Shown: positions 1 through 9,441, numbered from the stretch's first letter. The stretch: 58,281 bases of DNA from Paenibacillus polymyxa (GCF_018614975.1 NZ_JAGGNR010000042.1:1-58281); one strand, 5' to 3'. Notes: a model not told the origin generated them from the letters alone. Made by a program: numbers and translations.

Positions 1-288
<288 letters not shown>

Positions 289-486
289 AGTATTGAAAAG
301 AGCGATAAGCTCATTTTGAATCTGACGAGATTAAAAATCTCAATTGTGCTCCAGCCGATTCAAGCCAAGGCTTGTTTCAAACTTTCGCGTTCATTCTGCA
401 AGCAGAATGTTCACTCACTCGTTGTTCAGTTTTCAAAGATCAAACTCGTTTTTTTGTCACCATCTTCTCTCAGCGGCGACTTTTAT
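289..486 (-). other. rRNA operon leader with two small hairpins
   Basis: About 200 nt separate the 16S start from the promoter. On the minus strand they hold the 'gatctttgaaaactgaac' segment common in Firmicutes rRNA leaders. Two perfect small inverted repeats lie side by side at 361-374 (CAAGCC-AA-GGCTTG) and 392-409 (CATTCTGC-AA-GCAGAATG). Short reading frames here have no ribosome-binding sites and are not genes. The hairpins may take part in processing or antitermination; that is inference. Confidence 0.6.
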
Positions 487-516
487 AATATATCATACTT
501 CGTTTGTTTTGGTCAA
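487..516 (-). promoter_or_regulatory. rRNA operon promoter
   Basis: On the minus strand, TTGACC (511-516) and TATATT (487-492) are separated by 18 nt, matching a sigma-A promoter reading toward the 16S gene. Nothing coding is seen between it and the bofA stop at 637. Upstream activating elements are not evident. Confidence 0.7.
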
Positions 517-636
517 GTGTTTTTTTGAAATTCTTTTTCGAAGTTCGTAATAAACTCCTTCATTTCATCTAACGCATCTAACCAAGCAAGCAAAGCAACG
601 AGATATAATGTACCATATAAATATCCTGCGAGTCAA

Positions 637-906
637 CTATCCGAACAAAGATATTTTTAACCCTAATAATAGCCCCACACCTGGCAATCCCAAAACAGTT
701 ACAGTACCTATCGTTGCAGGGTTCAGTGGGATGTAGGTTCCTGTAATCCAGCCGGAATAATTCACAATGTATATCCCTACCGCAGCAAGCACCAGATGAA
801 TTCCGAATGACGTGAAAACCGATAACCCTATCCGTTTTCTGAATAAAACCACGATAAGTCCCAGTAACGATACAATCAATACACTCCCCAGTATAATACT
901 CTTCAT
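637..906 (-). CDS. bofA: BofA-family inhibitor of pro-sigma-K processing
   Basis: This 89-residue integral membrane protein belongs to the BofA family. In B. subtilis BofA holds the SpoIVFB protease inactive in the mother-cell membrane until the forespore signals. Two to three hydrophobic segments are visible (about residues 3-20, 30-50 and 65-85), and the C-terminal GLPGVGLLLGL stretch is typical. The frame is open further upstream, but the ATG at 906 is preceded by GGGGGTG at good spacing and gives the family length of about 87-90 residues. It sits between yaaL and an rrn operon, exactly as in B. subtilis. I am confident of the family from sequence and position. Confidence 0.85.
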   Translation of the reverse strand: MKSIILGSVLIVSLLGLIVVLFRKRIGLSVFTSFGIHLVLAAVGIYIVNYSGWITGTYIPLNPATIGTVTVLGLPGVGLLLGLKISLFG

Positions 907-940
907 ATGGTACACCCCCATGTTTAATGTAAACCTAACT

Positions 941-1216
941 CTACATACTAACGCCTCGCTGTGATTTAACATCATCATTAGCTCTCGCTCGCTTTGCTCT
1001 TCTCAAATGGATCTGGTACTTCCGCTCAGCTGCCTCCAATACATAAATGGCATAATCAATTTCATCCTGCCCCTGTGCATCTTCAAACTGTCTCATAGCC
1101 CGTTCCCATTCCTGCTGAGCCATCTGAATATCTGCATAGATCTGATCCGCCTCAAGCTCCTTCAACATTCTGTTGTGTTTCTCTACCGAGTTCCGTGTAT
1201 TTCGCCACAAAAACAT
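941..1216 (-). CDS. yaaL: YaaL-type DUF2508 small protein
   Basis: A 91-residue, highly charged and mostly helical protein without membrane segments. Its place between recR and bofA and its size match YaaL (DUF2508) of Bacillales, whose function is unknown. Acidic and basic residues alternate through residues 10-75, which suggests a coiled coil or helical hairpin. It lies 34 nt upstream of bofA and is probably cotranscribed with it. A terminator after recR (1304-1333) suggests that yaaL-bofA have a promoter of their own in 1217-1303, which I could not identify. Confidence 0.75.
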   Translation of the reverse strand: MFLWRNTRNSVEKHNRMLKELEADQIYADIQMAQQEWERAMRQFEDAQGQDEIDYAIYVLEAAERKYQIHLRRAKRARANDDVKSQRGVSM

Positions 1217-1303
1217 AAACTCTCCCCCTCCTGATCAGCACAGCATATTCTCATACTTATCAGGGAAAGGACAAACTTAGAACTCAGGCATTCATTTTCT
1301 TCA

Positions 1304-1333
1304 CAAAAAAAAGAGAGCCCTAAGGCTCTCTTT
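1304..1333 (-). terminator. Terminator after recR
   Basis: On the minus strand AAAGAGAGCC and GGCTCTCTTTT arms form a perfect hairpin with a four-base loop, followed by eight T residues. It lies 70 nt after the recR stop and would end the dnaX-ybaB-recR transcript. Confidence 0.85.
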
Positions 1334-1402
1334 GCACATCGAAACTTATTTAGCATCCGAAGTTTTCCAAGGAAGTGCACTGTGTAATACAAATTGAACA
1401 CA

Positions 1403-2002
1403 CTAACGCATCTCCCTGCGCCCTTCCAACGCTTTGGACAGGGTCACTTCATCCGCGTACTCAAGATCGCCACCTACAGGCAATCCATGCGCAATCCGAG
1501 TCACACTGATCTCAAACGGACGCACCAAGCGGGAGATATACATCGCTGTAGCCTCCCCCTCAATATTGGGGTTTGTCGCTAAGATGATCTCTTTTATACG
1601 TTCATCACTTAATCGAATCAGAAGTTCTTTCAAACGAATATCGTCTGGGCCAATTCCCTCCATAGGTGAAATCGCGCCCTGTAACACATGATAGTATCCA
1701 TCGAATTCCTTGGTGCGCTCCATAGCCACCAGATCTTTCGAATCCTGAACTACACAGATTACAGATACATCCCTGGACTTATCCTGACAGATGCGACACG
1801 GGTCCGTATCAGTGATATTACAACATACAGAGCAGTAATGAAGATTACGTTTCACACTTACGAGTGCTTTGGCAAAATCGATAACGTCATCTTCCTTCAT
1901 GTTAAGCACATGAAAAGCTAAACGCGCCGCAGTCTTGGGACCTACACCCGGCAACCGGGTGAAGGCATCAATCAGCTTGGCTATTGGTTCGGGATAATAC
2001 AA
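1403..2002 (-). CDS. recR: Recombination protein RecR
   Basis: RecR (199 aa, the usual length) acts with RecO and RecF to load RecA on gapped DNA. An N-terminal helix-hairpin-helix (LPGVGPKTAAR, residues 17-27) is followed by a four-cysteine zinc site at C57, C60, C69 and C72, then a Toprim domain (about 80-175) and the conserved HGLPVGGDLEYAD region. It is the last gene of the dnaX-ybaB-recR group and is followed by a strong terminator. No anomalies. Confidence 0.97.
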   Translation of the reverse strand: MYYPEPIAKLIDAFTRLPGVGPKTAARLAFHVLNMKEDDVIDFAKALVSVKRNLHYCSVCCNITDTDPCRICQDKSRDVSVICVVQDSKDLVAMERTKEFDGYYHVLQGAISPMEGIGPDDIRLKELLIRLSDERIKEIILATNPNIEGEATAMYISRLVRPFEISVTRIAHGLPVGGDLEYADEVTLSKALEGRREMR

Positions 2003-2037
2003 TCGATTGTGTCTCCTTTGACAGGATCAATTTTTAA

Positions 2038-2349
2038 TTAAAATAATCCCGGAATATTCATGCCGCCTGTGAACTTGCCCATATCCTTGTTGGCAATCTC
2101 ATCGGCTTTGGCCATTGCATCATTAACAGCTGTCATAACGAGATCCTGCAACATTTCAACATCTTCCGGATCTACCGCTTCAGGTTTGATCGTGATAGCA
2201 AGCAATTTCTTGTGTCCGTTAACTTCAGCCGTCACCACACCGCCACCAGAGGTACCTTGGACTGTTTTGTCCGCCAGTTCCTCTTGTGCTTTCAGCATTT
2301 GCTCCTGCATTTTTTTCACTTGTTTCATCATTTGGTTCATGTTGTTCAT
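2038..2349 (-). CDS. ybaB: YbaB/EbfC-family nucleoid-associated protein
   Basis: The product (103 aa; YaaK in B. subtilis) is a small dimeric DNA-binding protein of the YbaB/EbfC family. An N-terminal methionine- and glutamine-rich amphipathic helix (residues 1-30) is followed by a core ending in MNIPGLF. The gene lies between dnaX and recR, its conserved position in most bacteria, 41 nt downstream of dnaX. AAAGGAGATGAAC precedes the start. Confidence 0.95.
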   Translation of the reverse strand: MNNMNQMMKQVKKMQEQMLKAQEELADKTVQGTSGGGVVTAEVNGHKKLLAITIKPEAVDPEDVEMLQDLVMTAVNDAMAKADEIANKDMGKFTGGMNIPGLF

Positions 2350-2390
2350 AATTGTTCATCTCCTTTGTTATGGTTATCGCGCTATGCGCA

Positions 2391-4136
2391 TTATTCTTTG
2401 ATCACTACAAGGTCTTCACCAAAGAGCTGGATGGCTTCATCAATCCAAGGCTGTTTGTTGCCTGAACCGCCGTCTTCATGCTCAGGTTCAAGCTTAAAGT
2501 CCTCCTTTGGCGCTTCAGAAGCTCCCTCCATTGCTCCGGTCCAATCTTTGAGCATCATCGTCACCAATCGTGCAGGACGTCCAAGCTGTTCGGACAACAC
2601 CCGCTCAATGACTTCACGGTTAGCCTGCTTCTCCGTTGTTTCACGGTGAATGTTGTTTTTGAAAGCAACCAACACATTGTCTTCAAGCAATGATACCGGC
2701 TCACCATCCACAAACCAGGCGTGAACGGTAACCCTCTCTTCCTTCACTCGTTGCAGGATCTGACTCCATTTTTTGCTGATCTCTATGAACTCAGGGGCTC
2801 CCTTGCGCGCAACATACTGATCCAACTGTGCAGGAAGCTTCGCAGGGGAGTTTCCTCTCGATACAGGGGCCCTTGTTGCCGGACGCGATGGAGCACTCGA
2901 TGCACCTTCTCCACCAGACAACCCACTTTTTAGTGCACGATCCAACTTCTTCTCCAACTCAGCGAGCTGCTGCTTCAAGCGGTTGATCTCCCCCCCATCA
3001 GCAGGTGCTACATGAGTTGAAACTCCCACCTGAACAGAAGCCTCACCTTGAGCAGGAATACTACACAGTTTAAGCAATGCAACTTCAAATAATGTCTGTG
3101 GCTGTACTGCATATTTCATTTCACTCTGGTACCGATTAAGGGTGTCAATCATGTGGAACAGTTGTTCCCTGGTGAATGACTCCGCCATATCACGGAAAAA
3201 TTCCGGATTAAGTACCCGGTCCGTCAGTTTATCTGCATCAGGTACCATCTTAATCATAAGCAAATCACGGAAATAATACAGTAAATTCTCCATGCACTTG
3301 TCTGCACTCTTTCCTTCATGCATGAAACCTTCGATCATCTGCAAAATATGACCAACATCACCCTTGAGCAGCGAAGCAGCCAGTTTGGCAAATTGCTCTG
3401 AAGCAATTCCACCCGTCATGTCCATGACCTGCTGGTACGTTACTCGTCCATCCGTAAATGAAGAGATCTGATCCAGCACACTAAGTGCATCCCTCATTCC
3501 ACCGTCCGATAAACGGGCAATGTATTGGAGCGCATCCTGATCAGCTTCCATGCCTTCCTGCTCACAGATCAGTGTAAGTCTTGCTGTCTGCTCTTCCAGG
3601 GATACCCGGCGAAAATCAAATCGCTGACAGCGCGATATAATGGTAGCCGGAAGGCGGTGCGGTTCCGTTGTTGCCAAAATAAACATCACATGTGGCGGTG
3701 GCTCCTCCAATGTTTTGAGCAAAGCATTGAATGCCTCCGTTGTCAGCATGTGCACTTCATCAATAATATAGACTTTTTGCCGGACTTCGGTTGGCGCATA
3801 TTTAACCTTTTCCCGAAGATCACGGATTTCTTCAACGCCCCGATTGGATGCAGCATCAATCTCCTGCACATCCATTACAGCGCCAGTCGTAATTCTGCGG
3901 CAAGCTTCACACTCGTTACAAGGTTCAGGCGCAGGTCCACGTTCGCAGTTCACAGCTTTGGCCAAAATCTTGGCGGCACTTGTCTTTCCCGTTCCTCTGG
4001 GCCCGCTAAATAAGTAGGCATGGGAAGTCCGCTGTTCACGAATCGCGTTCTGCAAGGTCTGAATAATATGCTGTTGCCCCACCATATCTTGAAACGACTG
4101 GGGACGCCAAGCCCGGTATAACGCGATATGCTCCAT
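2391..4136 (-). CDS. dnaX: DNA polymerase III subunits gamma/tau
   Basis: DnaX (581 aa) is the AAA+ clamp-loader subunit that opens the beta sliding clamp in the replisome. Residues 45-52 are the Walker A motif (GPRGTGKT); a zinc site uses C64, C73, C76 and C79; the Walker B segment is IIDEVHML (about 124-131); the sensor/arginine-finger motif SRC is at 168-170. After about residue 370 a variable linker and a tau C-terminal domain follow. The full-length tau form is encoded. I did not identify a frameshift signal that would make gamma. The gene starts about 170 nt downstream of the SRP RNA, as in B. subtilis. Confidence 0.96.
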   Translation of the reverse strand: MEHIALYRAWRPQSFQDMVGQQHIIQTLQNAIREQRTSHAYLFSGPRGTGKTSAAKILAKAVNCERGPAPEPCNECEACRRITTGAVMDVQEIDAASNRGVEEIRDLREKVKYAPTEVRQKVYIIDEVHMLTTEAFNALLKTLEEPPPHVMFILATTEPHRLPATIISRCQRFDFRRVSLEEQTARLTLICEQEGMEADQDALQYIARLSDGGMRDALSVLDQISSFTDGRVTYQQVMDMTGGIASEQFAKLAASLLKGDVGHILQMIEGFMHEGKSADKCMENLLYYFRDLLMIKMVPDADKLTDRVLNPEFFRDMAESFTREQLFHMIDTLNRYQSEMKYAVQPQTLFEVALLKLCSIPAQGEASVQVGVSTHVAPADGGEINRLKQQLAELEKKLDRALKSGLSGGEGASSAPSRPATRAPVSRGNSPAKLPAQLDQYVARKGAPEFIEISKKWSQILQRVKEERVTVHAWFVDGEPVSLLEDNVLVAFKNNIHRETTEKQANREVIERVLSEQLGRPARLVTMMLKDWTGAMEGASEAPKEDFKLEPEHEDGGSGNKQPWIDEAIQLFGEDLVVIKE

Positions 4137-4256
4137 GATGCGTTACCTTCCTTCCACTTCGCATTCGAGTCCTTTGTCGTTCCCCTATTATACTATATTC
4201 TAGGGTGAATCCAAACTTTATCTGACTCATTCATGCGTGGTTTATTGAGACATATC

Positions 4257-4294
4257 AAAAAGACCTCTGCATACATACAACTGCAAAGGTCTCT
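4257..4294 (-). terminator. Terminator of the SRP RNA
   Basis: Minus strand: AGAGACCTTTGCAG pairs with CTGCAGAGGTCT around a short loop, followed by a T run. It lies just beyond the 3' end of the SRP RNA and upstream of dnaX, so dnaX presumably relies on readthrough or on a promoter at about 4140-4255. Confidence 0.8.
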
Positions 4295-4309
4295 ACATTT
4301 AAATGGTAA

Positions 4310-4580
4310 GCCGTGCACCTGCTATCGATATTTGCGATCCAAGTGGCACCCCTGAACAATAGCTCGGGCTAGGCAACCCTCCGGCACAAGAGTGATCTCA
4401 CTTATGGCTGCTTCCTTCCGGACCTGACCAGGTTCATGAGTACTCATTGCGGAGGACCCAACCGTCAACACCACGTTTAGGGACCAAACCTCACATCGGC
4501 AAAACCTCTAGCAGGAATTCAACCTCGCTATAGCGGATTGCGAGTTACAGGGCACCGCTACCTCCCCATCTAGCACGGTA
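4310..4580 (-). ncRNA. ffs: Signal recognition particle RNA (scRNA)
   Basis: The conserved SRP domain is readable on the minus strand: CAGGTCCGGAAGGAAGCAGC, the helix 8 tetraloop region where Ffh binds, lies at about 4410-4435. The length of about 270 nt matches the large Bacillus-type RNA that includes an Alu-like domain. It forms the particle with Ffh that targets nascent membrane and secreted proteins. Ends are approximate: the 5' end is taken from the promoter and the 3' end from the terminator. Confidence 0.92.
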
Positions 4581-4586
4581 AGAAAT

Positions 4587-4615
4587 AGTATAACGTAAGG
4601 TTATCCAAATTGCAA
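4587..4615 (-). promoter_or_regulatory. Promoter of the SRP RNA
   Basis: Minus strand TTGCAA (4610-4615), 17 nt, TATACT (4587-4592). This sigma-A promoter places the transcription start near 4580, at the 5' end of the SRP RNA. Confidence 0.85.
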
Positions 4616-4655
4616 CCAGAGGAATCCGGAAGCGACTATGCTTACATATAACATA

Positions 4656-4684
4656 TAAAAACCCCTGCCAGATCAGCAGGGGTG
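4656..4684 (-). terminator. Terminator after rpmE
   Basis: CACCCCTGCTGATCTGGCAGGGG followed by TTTTTA on the minus strand, 40 nt downstream of the rpmE stop. Confidence 0.85.
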
Positions 4685-4724
4685 TGTTGGATGCAATTAG
4701 CAGACAACTCCAAGTATTGTCCTA

Positions 4725-4922
4725 TTAGATTCCGTATTTCTTCTTGAAACGATCAACACGGCCGCCAGCATCGATAAACTTCTGTTTACCTGTGAAGAAC
4801 GGGTGGCACGCGGAGCAAATCTCTACACGAAGTCCATCTTTAACCGAACCTGTCTCAAAAGTATTCCCGCAAGCGCAAGATACTTGACCAATCGTGTAAT
4901 TAGGATGAATTGCTTCTTTCAT
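4725..4922 (-). CDS. rpmE: 50S ribosomal protein L31, zinc-binding type
   Basis: L31 (65 aa) of the large subunit. The four zinc ligands of the C+ form are present (C16, C18, C36, C39), so this is RpmE rather than the zinc-independent YtiA/RpmE2 paralogue made under zinc starvation. AAAGAGGTGAAAGGTA precedes the ATG. It lies beside rho, as in B. subtilis. Confidence 0.97.
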   Translation of the reverse strand: MKEAIHPNYTIGQVSCACGNTFETGSVKDGLRVEICSACHPFFTGKQKFIDAGGRVDRFKKKYGI

Positions 4923-5024
4923 TACCTTTCACCTCTTTCCGCCCTGAGCCTCAAGCGGACCCAGAGTAAATGGCACAACTCTGAGATTATAACACGGCCT
5001 TGTGCCTGTTGCAATCCATTATTG

Positions 5025-6299
5025 TTAAGAGGTAATCAACCGTTTTGGACGTGCCATTCCAGCTGGTGGAACATGGGTATATGATCCGATCACAACATCA
5101 GGCAACTCGTCTTCAAAAATCTCAATCATCTGCTTCATGCCCAAGATATCACCTTGAGCTGGAGGGATTAATTCCAGATAGCTCTCCGGATCAATATTAA
5201 GATTACGCATCTGAATCAAGCGTAGATCGGTTCTTCTCGCAAACTCAATCATCGCCTCAATCTCTTCTTCACGATCTGTTACGCCCGGGAAGATCAGATA
5301 GTTAATGGAGGTGTATACACCTTGCTGCGCTGCGTATTTCATCGACTTCTCAACATTGGCTAAGGTATAACCACGTGGTTTATAGTAGGCGTTATAATGG
5401 TCATCCAGTGCACTAATTGTGCTTACACGCATCAGATCCAATCCAGCATCTACGATACCTCTAATGTGATCGTTCAGACCGGCATTGGTATTAATGTTGA
5501 TATACCCCATGTCCGTTACGGAACGCACTTCGCGAATCGCTTCAATAATCAGTTTGGCCTGCGTGGAAGGCTCACCTTCACAACCTTGTCCAAAGCTAAT
5601 GATGGACTCCGGCGTCTTCAGGTGTTCCAGCATAACCTCCACAATCTCATCCACACGTGGTCGGAAGTTCATACGTGTCTGCGGGGAAACAAAGCCGCTA
5701 TCATCCGGTTGCTCGGAGATACACCCGAAACAGCCCGCATTGCAAGAATAGGATACCGGCACTCCACCTTCCCAACGATTCAGGAACGTGTTCGATGAAG
5801 TTAGACATTCATATCCAAGCGCACAGTTGGATAGATGGGTGTAGAGACGATTCTCGGGGTATCGCTCCGTCAATCGTTTAACCCCGGAACGTACATCGTC
5901 ACGATCACAGTTGAGCGGATTCCATTGGTCAGGACTATCTGACTTCGAAGCCGTAACATAGAATCCGCCATCTTTCCAAACCACTGCGGAATAACCGAAC
6001 AAAGGCAACTTATACTCCTTATCCGTCTTCACATATCCAGGGAGACACAAACGAGTGAATCCCTGTGGAAGCAAAGCACCTACAGCCTGTGTGTCCGTTG
6101 GCATTGGCAACATCTCACCGGTATCCGGGTCCATACCTATGGGCCGGGTGCTCGGGAGTCCAACCAACGTTGCACCCTCTGGCAATGGGATAAGTTCGTC
6201 TTCCATAATCTCAACGATCATATCTCCACTGCGGGCAAGCCCGTACAGGGAAGGATGATCAAATACATTACCTTTTTCATCTGCGTATACTAAATACAT
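5025..6299 (-). CDS. Radical SAM protein of unknown substrate
   Basis: A 424-residue protein with the radical SAM signature C-N-A-G-C-F-G-C (about residues 184-191), whose three cysteines bind the 4Fe-4S cluster that cleaves S-adenosylmethionine. The downstream elements of the partial TIM barrel are visible: the FGQGCEGEPS segment after the cluster motif and NINTNAGLN farther on. The N-terminal 170 residues are a less familiar extension. The gene stands between rpmE and rho in a housekeeping block with no obvious substrate gene beside it, so I assign no reaction. Family assignment is firm; function is unknown. Confidence 0.8.
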   Translation of the reverse strand: MYLVYADEKGNVFDHPSLYGLARSGDMIVEIMEDELIPLPEGATLVGLPSTRPIGMDPDTGEMLPMPTDTQAVGALLPQGFTRLCLPGYVKTDKEYKLPLFGYSAVVWKDGGFYVTASKSDSPDQWNPLNCDRDDVRSGVKRLTERYPENRLYTHLSNCALGYECLTSSNTFLNRWEGGVPVSYSCNAGCFGCISEQPDDSGFVSPQTRMNFRPRVDEIVEVMLEHLKTPESIISFGQGCEGEPSTQAKLIIEAIREVRSVTDMGYININTNAGLNDHIRGIVDAGLDLMRVSTISALDDHYNAYYKPRGYTLANVEKSMKYAAQQGVYTSINYLIFPGVTDREEEIEAMIEFARRTDLRLIQMRNLNIDPESYLELIPPAQGDILGMKQMIEIFEDELPDVVIGSYTHVPPAGMARPKRLITS

Positions 6300-6396
6300 G
6301 ATGTTCTCCTCACATCTAATGGGTTAAACCTAACGACGAGTGTATTGTAACATTCACAGCAATGCTGCAAAAAGAAAGTGATTAGTCGAACGACAC

Positions 6397-7722
6397 TTAC
6401 GTCGATGTACCTGACGTTGCTGTCTGTCTAGGTGAGCGACGGGTTGTTGTTGTACCCGAATTGCTTGTCGGGCTATTACCAGCCGAATCAAACGCCGCCA
6501 AAAACTCTGCATTTGTCTTACTGTTACGAAGTTTTTTCAGGAATCCTTCAACAAAGTCATGGGAATCATTCATGTTTTTACGAATCGCCCAGATTGTATC
6601 CAACTCTTCCTTGCTAAGCAACACTTCTTCACGACGTGTACCGGAACGACGAATGTCGATTGCCGGGAATATGCGGCGCTCTGCCAGACGACGGTCCAGA
6701 TGGAGCTCCATGTTACCTGTACCCTTAAACTCTTCATAAATGACGTCATCCATACGTGATCCGGTATCAATTAATGCCGTTGCCAGGATGGTCAAGCTTC
6801 CGCCTTCTTCCACATTCCGGGCAGAACCGAAGAAACGTTTCGGACGATGGAATGCAGCTGGGTCAATACCACCACTAAGTGTACGACCGGATGGGGGAAT
6901 AACCAGGTTATATGCACGGGCAAGACGTGTAATGCTATCCAGCAGGATAACGACATCCTTTTTAGCCTCAACCAAACGAAGCGCACGTTCAAGCACCAAT
7001 TCCGCCACCTTGATATGATTCTCAGGCAGTTCATCAAATGTCGAAGCCACAACTTCCCCTTTTACTGAACGCGACATATCCGTTACTTCCTCTGGACGTT
7101 CATCAATCAACAGGACAAACAGTTCAATTTCAGGATTGTTAGTTGAGATGCTGTTGGCAATTTCTTTGAGGAGAAGCGTTTTACCCGCTTTGGGAGGTGC
7201 TACGATCAATCCGCGCTGTCCCAATCCTACCGGGGCGAGCACATCCATAATTCGTGTGGACAAATGGTCGGGGGATGTTTCGAGAACCAGTTTTTTCTGC
7301 GGATACAGTGGGGTTAGTGCCGGGAAGTGAAGTCGCTCTGCAGCCGCCGATGGATTCTCACCATTTACAGCGTTGACTTGCAACAAACCGAAGTATCTCT
7401 CGTTTTCCTTAGGCGTTCTACACTTACCTGATACGAGGTCACCTGTTCTTAGGTCAAACTTGCGAATCTGAGAAGCTGAAATGTAGATGTCTTCCGTACT
7501 TGGCAAGTAGTTAATTGGCCGAAGAAATCCGTAACCTTCAGGTAAAATCTCGAGTACACCTTGCATGAACATCAGGCCACTCTGTTCAGCTTGTGCGCGT
7601 AGTATAGCAAAGATTAATTCTTTCTTTTTTAACGTACCATAGTAAGGTATCTGATATTTTTTGGCCAGTTTGTAAAGGTCCGTTAGTTTCATTTCTTCCA
7701 AATCGGAAATTTGTAGATCCAT
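6397..7722 (-). CDS. rho: Transcription termination factor Rho
   Basis: Rho is the hexameric RNA-dependent ATPase that ends transcription at unstructured C-rich RNA and, in Bacillales, suppresses antisense transcription. The 441-aa protein has the N-terminal helical domain (1-48), the OB-fold RNA-binding domain (50-120, with the GYGFLR motif at about 63-68) and the ATPase with Walker A at 174-182 (APPKAGKTL) and LIDERPEEV. The last 25 residues are low-complexity, rich in Ser, Thr, Asn and Arg, and extend beyond the usual core. The gene is preceded by a leader of about 90 nt. Confidence 0.96.
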   Translation of the reverse strand: MDLQISDLEEMKLTDLYKLAKKYQIPYYGTLKKKELIFAILRAQAEQSGLMFMQGVLEILPEGYGFLRPINYLPSTEDIYISASQIRKFDLRTGDLVSGKCRTPKENERYFGLLQVNAVNGENPSAAAERLHFPALTPLYPQKKLVLETSPDHLSTRIMDVLAPVGLGQRGLIVAPPKAGKTLLLKEIANSISTNNPEIELFVLLIDERPEEVTDMSRSVKGEVVASTFDELPENHIKVAELVLERALRLVEAKKDVVILLDSITRLARAYNLVIPPSGRTLSGGIDPAAFHRPKRFFGSARNVEEGGSLTILATALIDTGSRMDDVIYEEFKGTGNMELHLDRRLAERRIFPAIDIRRSGTRREEVLLSKEELDTIWAIRKNMNDSHDFVEGFLKKLRNSKTNAEFLAAFDSAGNSPTSNSGTTTTRRSPRQTATSGTST

Positions 7723-7822
7723 ATAATAACCACCTATTCAATTAATAAGTCCGTGTGAAATGGATAGTTTCGCTAGATGTTCCGGCTATAGAGCGCAGCA
7801 TCTGCCACAATCTCTTCTGTCC

Positions 7823-7852
7823 ATTGTACGGAATGTAACCGTTATAATGCAA
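7823..7852 (-). promoter_or_regulatory. Probable rho promoter
   Basis: Minus strand TTGCAT (7847-7852), 18 nt, TACAAT (7823-7828), placing the start of transcription about 95 nt before the rho ATG. The spacing is acceptable, and both hexamers differ modestly from consensus. Rho genes are often autoregulated, but no element is recognisable here. Confidence 0.5.
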
Positions 7853-8187
7853 ATACTTGTCTTTGAGTGTAAGTTTCCGGGTGGGATGGCCAACATTCGG
7901 CATGATCCGCTATTGAGTGAACGATGCATCGAGGCAATCAATCCGGATAGACCGGCTATGGAGCGCAGTTCAAACCAAACCGGGGGTTGGGGATGAGAAA
8001 TGATGTTCTTACAGCCATATGAAGTTTATTTCAAAAAAAGACCCTCCGGTAAAGGAAACAGTAACATTTCGTCTTATGCCGGAGAGACTGAGAACTCTAT
8101 TAAAACAGGTTTACCTAATCACCAAAAAGATATACAGTTCAGTTAAAATAAACATGTGTAGGACTGAATCATGCATAATGCTTCCTA
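7853..8187. other. rho-murA spacer without a gene
   Basis: No reading frame with a ribosome-binding site is present on either strand. The only notable features are the murA terminator at 8033-8085 and an imperfect direct repeat, CCGGCTATAGAGCGCAG (7782-7798, just left of this stretch) and the same with one change (7952-7968). I see no structured RNA. Confidence 0.5.
8033..8085 (-). terminator. Probable terminator after murA
   Basis: Minus strand: CTCCGG at 8079-8084 pairs with CCGGAG at 8044-8049, with a smaller GAAA/TTTC pairing inside, and the distal arm is followed by seven T residues (8033-8039). The large loop makes it weaker than its neighbours. Confidence 0.5.
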
Positions 8188-9441
8188 TTAATCAGTTTCC
8201 CGCCATACATCTGCACCAAGCAGGCGCAGATTAGTCACCAGATGATCATAACCGCGATCGATATATTCGACCCCCGTTACTTCAGTCACACCTTCACTGA
8301 CGGTGAGACCTGCAATCACCAGCGCTGCTCCAGCGCGAAGATCGGATGCTTTTACTTTGGCCGCGTTTAATGCACTGCCTTCAATAATCGCTGACCGTCC
8401 TTCTACTCGGATCTTTGCACCCATCCGCACTAACTCAGGCACATGCTTGAACCGATTACTGTATACAAAGTCGCTCAGGACACTCACACCGGTTGCCTGT
8501 GTCAAAACACTGGTCATGGGTGACTGTAGATCCGTTGGGAAACCAGGATATACAAGTGCCTTCACGTCAACGTGGTTATAGCTTGGTTTACCAATGACAC
8601 GTATGCTTTCATCCAATTCCTCAATGCCAACACCCATTTCCAGCAGCTTTGCCGTTAAAGCTTCCAGATGTTTGGGAATCACATTGTCAATCAGAACATC
8701 CCCGCGCGTCGCCGCTGCAGCGATCATATACGTACCTGCTTGGATACGGTCCGGAATGATGGAATGACGGCAGCCTTTAAGCTCCGAGACCCCTTCAATA
8801 CGGATCGTTTCGGTACCTGCACCCTTGATGCTGGCACCCATGGAATTCAGAAGTGTTGCTACATCTATAATCTCAGGCTCTTTAGCCGCGTTTTCGATAA
8901 TTGTAGAGCCTTTGGCACGAGTAGCCGCCAGCATGATATTAATGGTTGCGCCGACACTGCTTACATCAAGATAGATTTTTGCGCCGCGCAGCTCTTTGGC
9001 ATGCAAATGAATGGAGCCATGTTCGTTTGTTACGGTTGCGCCAAGCGCTTCAAACCCTTTGATATGTTGATCAATTGGACGAGGCTCGAAATTACAGCCC
9101 CCTGGTAAACCTATGGTCGCTTCTTTGAAACGCCCTAGCAATGCACCCATCATATAATACGAAGCGCGAAGCTTCTTCACGGGACCATTCGGCATAGGAA
9201 TGGATTTGATGTCAGAAGGATCAATCTTCATCTGACTGCCTTCCCAAGTTACATGTGCTCCGAGTTCCTCCAAAATTTCTGCATAAACCGCAACGTCACT
9301 CAAAAGCGGCAGGTTGTCCAACACGACTTCTGACTCGGCAAGCAATGCTGCAGGAATAAGCGCAATGGCGCTGTTCTTGGCGCCGCTTATAGTTACAGTT
9401 CCCTGTAACGGACGTCCGCCACTAATCATCAATTTTTCCAT
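8188..9441 (-). CDS. murA: UDP-N-acetylglucosamine 1-carboxyvinyltransferase
   Basis: MurA transfers enolpyruvate from PEP to UDP-GlcNAc, the first committed step of peptidoglycan synthesis, in the cytoplasm. K22 in AKNSA, the catalytic cysteine C116 in GGCNFEPRP (the fosfomycin target) and R92 are all present. The frame extends upstream, but the ATG at 9441 with AGGGGGA before it gives the usual 417 residues. Position between rho and fba matches the murAB/murZ paralogue of Bacillus, so a second murA probably lies elsewhere. Confidence 0.95.
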   Translation of the reverse strand: MEKLMISGGRPLQGTVTISGAKNSAIALIPAALLAESEVVLDNLPLLSDVAVYAEILEELGAHVTWEGSQMKIDPSDIKSIPMPNGPVKKLRASYYMMGALLGRFKEATIGLPGGCNFEPRPIDQHIKGFEALGATVTNEHGSIHLHAKELRGAKIYLDVSSVGATINIMLAATRAKGSTIIENAAKEPEIIDVATLLNSMGASIKGAGTETIRIEGVSELKGCRHSIIPDRIQAGTYMIAAAATRGDVLIDNVIPKHLEALTAKLLEMGVGIEELDESIRVIGKPSYNHVDVKALVYPGFPTDLQSPMTSVLTQATGVSVLSDFVYSNRFKHVPELVRMGAKIRVEGRSAIIEGSALNAAKVKASDLRAGAALVIAGLTVSEGVTEVTGVEYIDRGYDHLVTNLRLLGADVWRETD

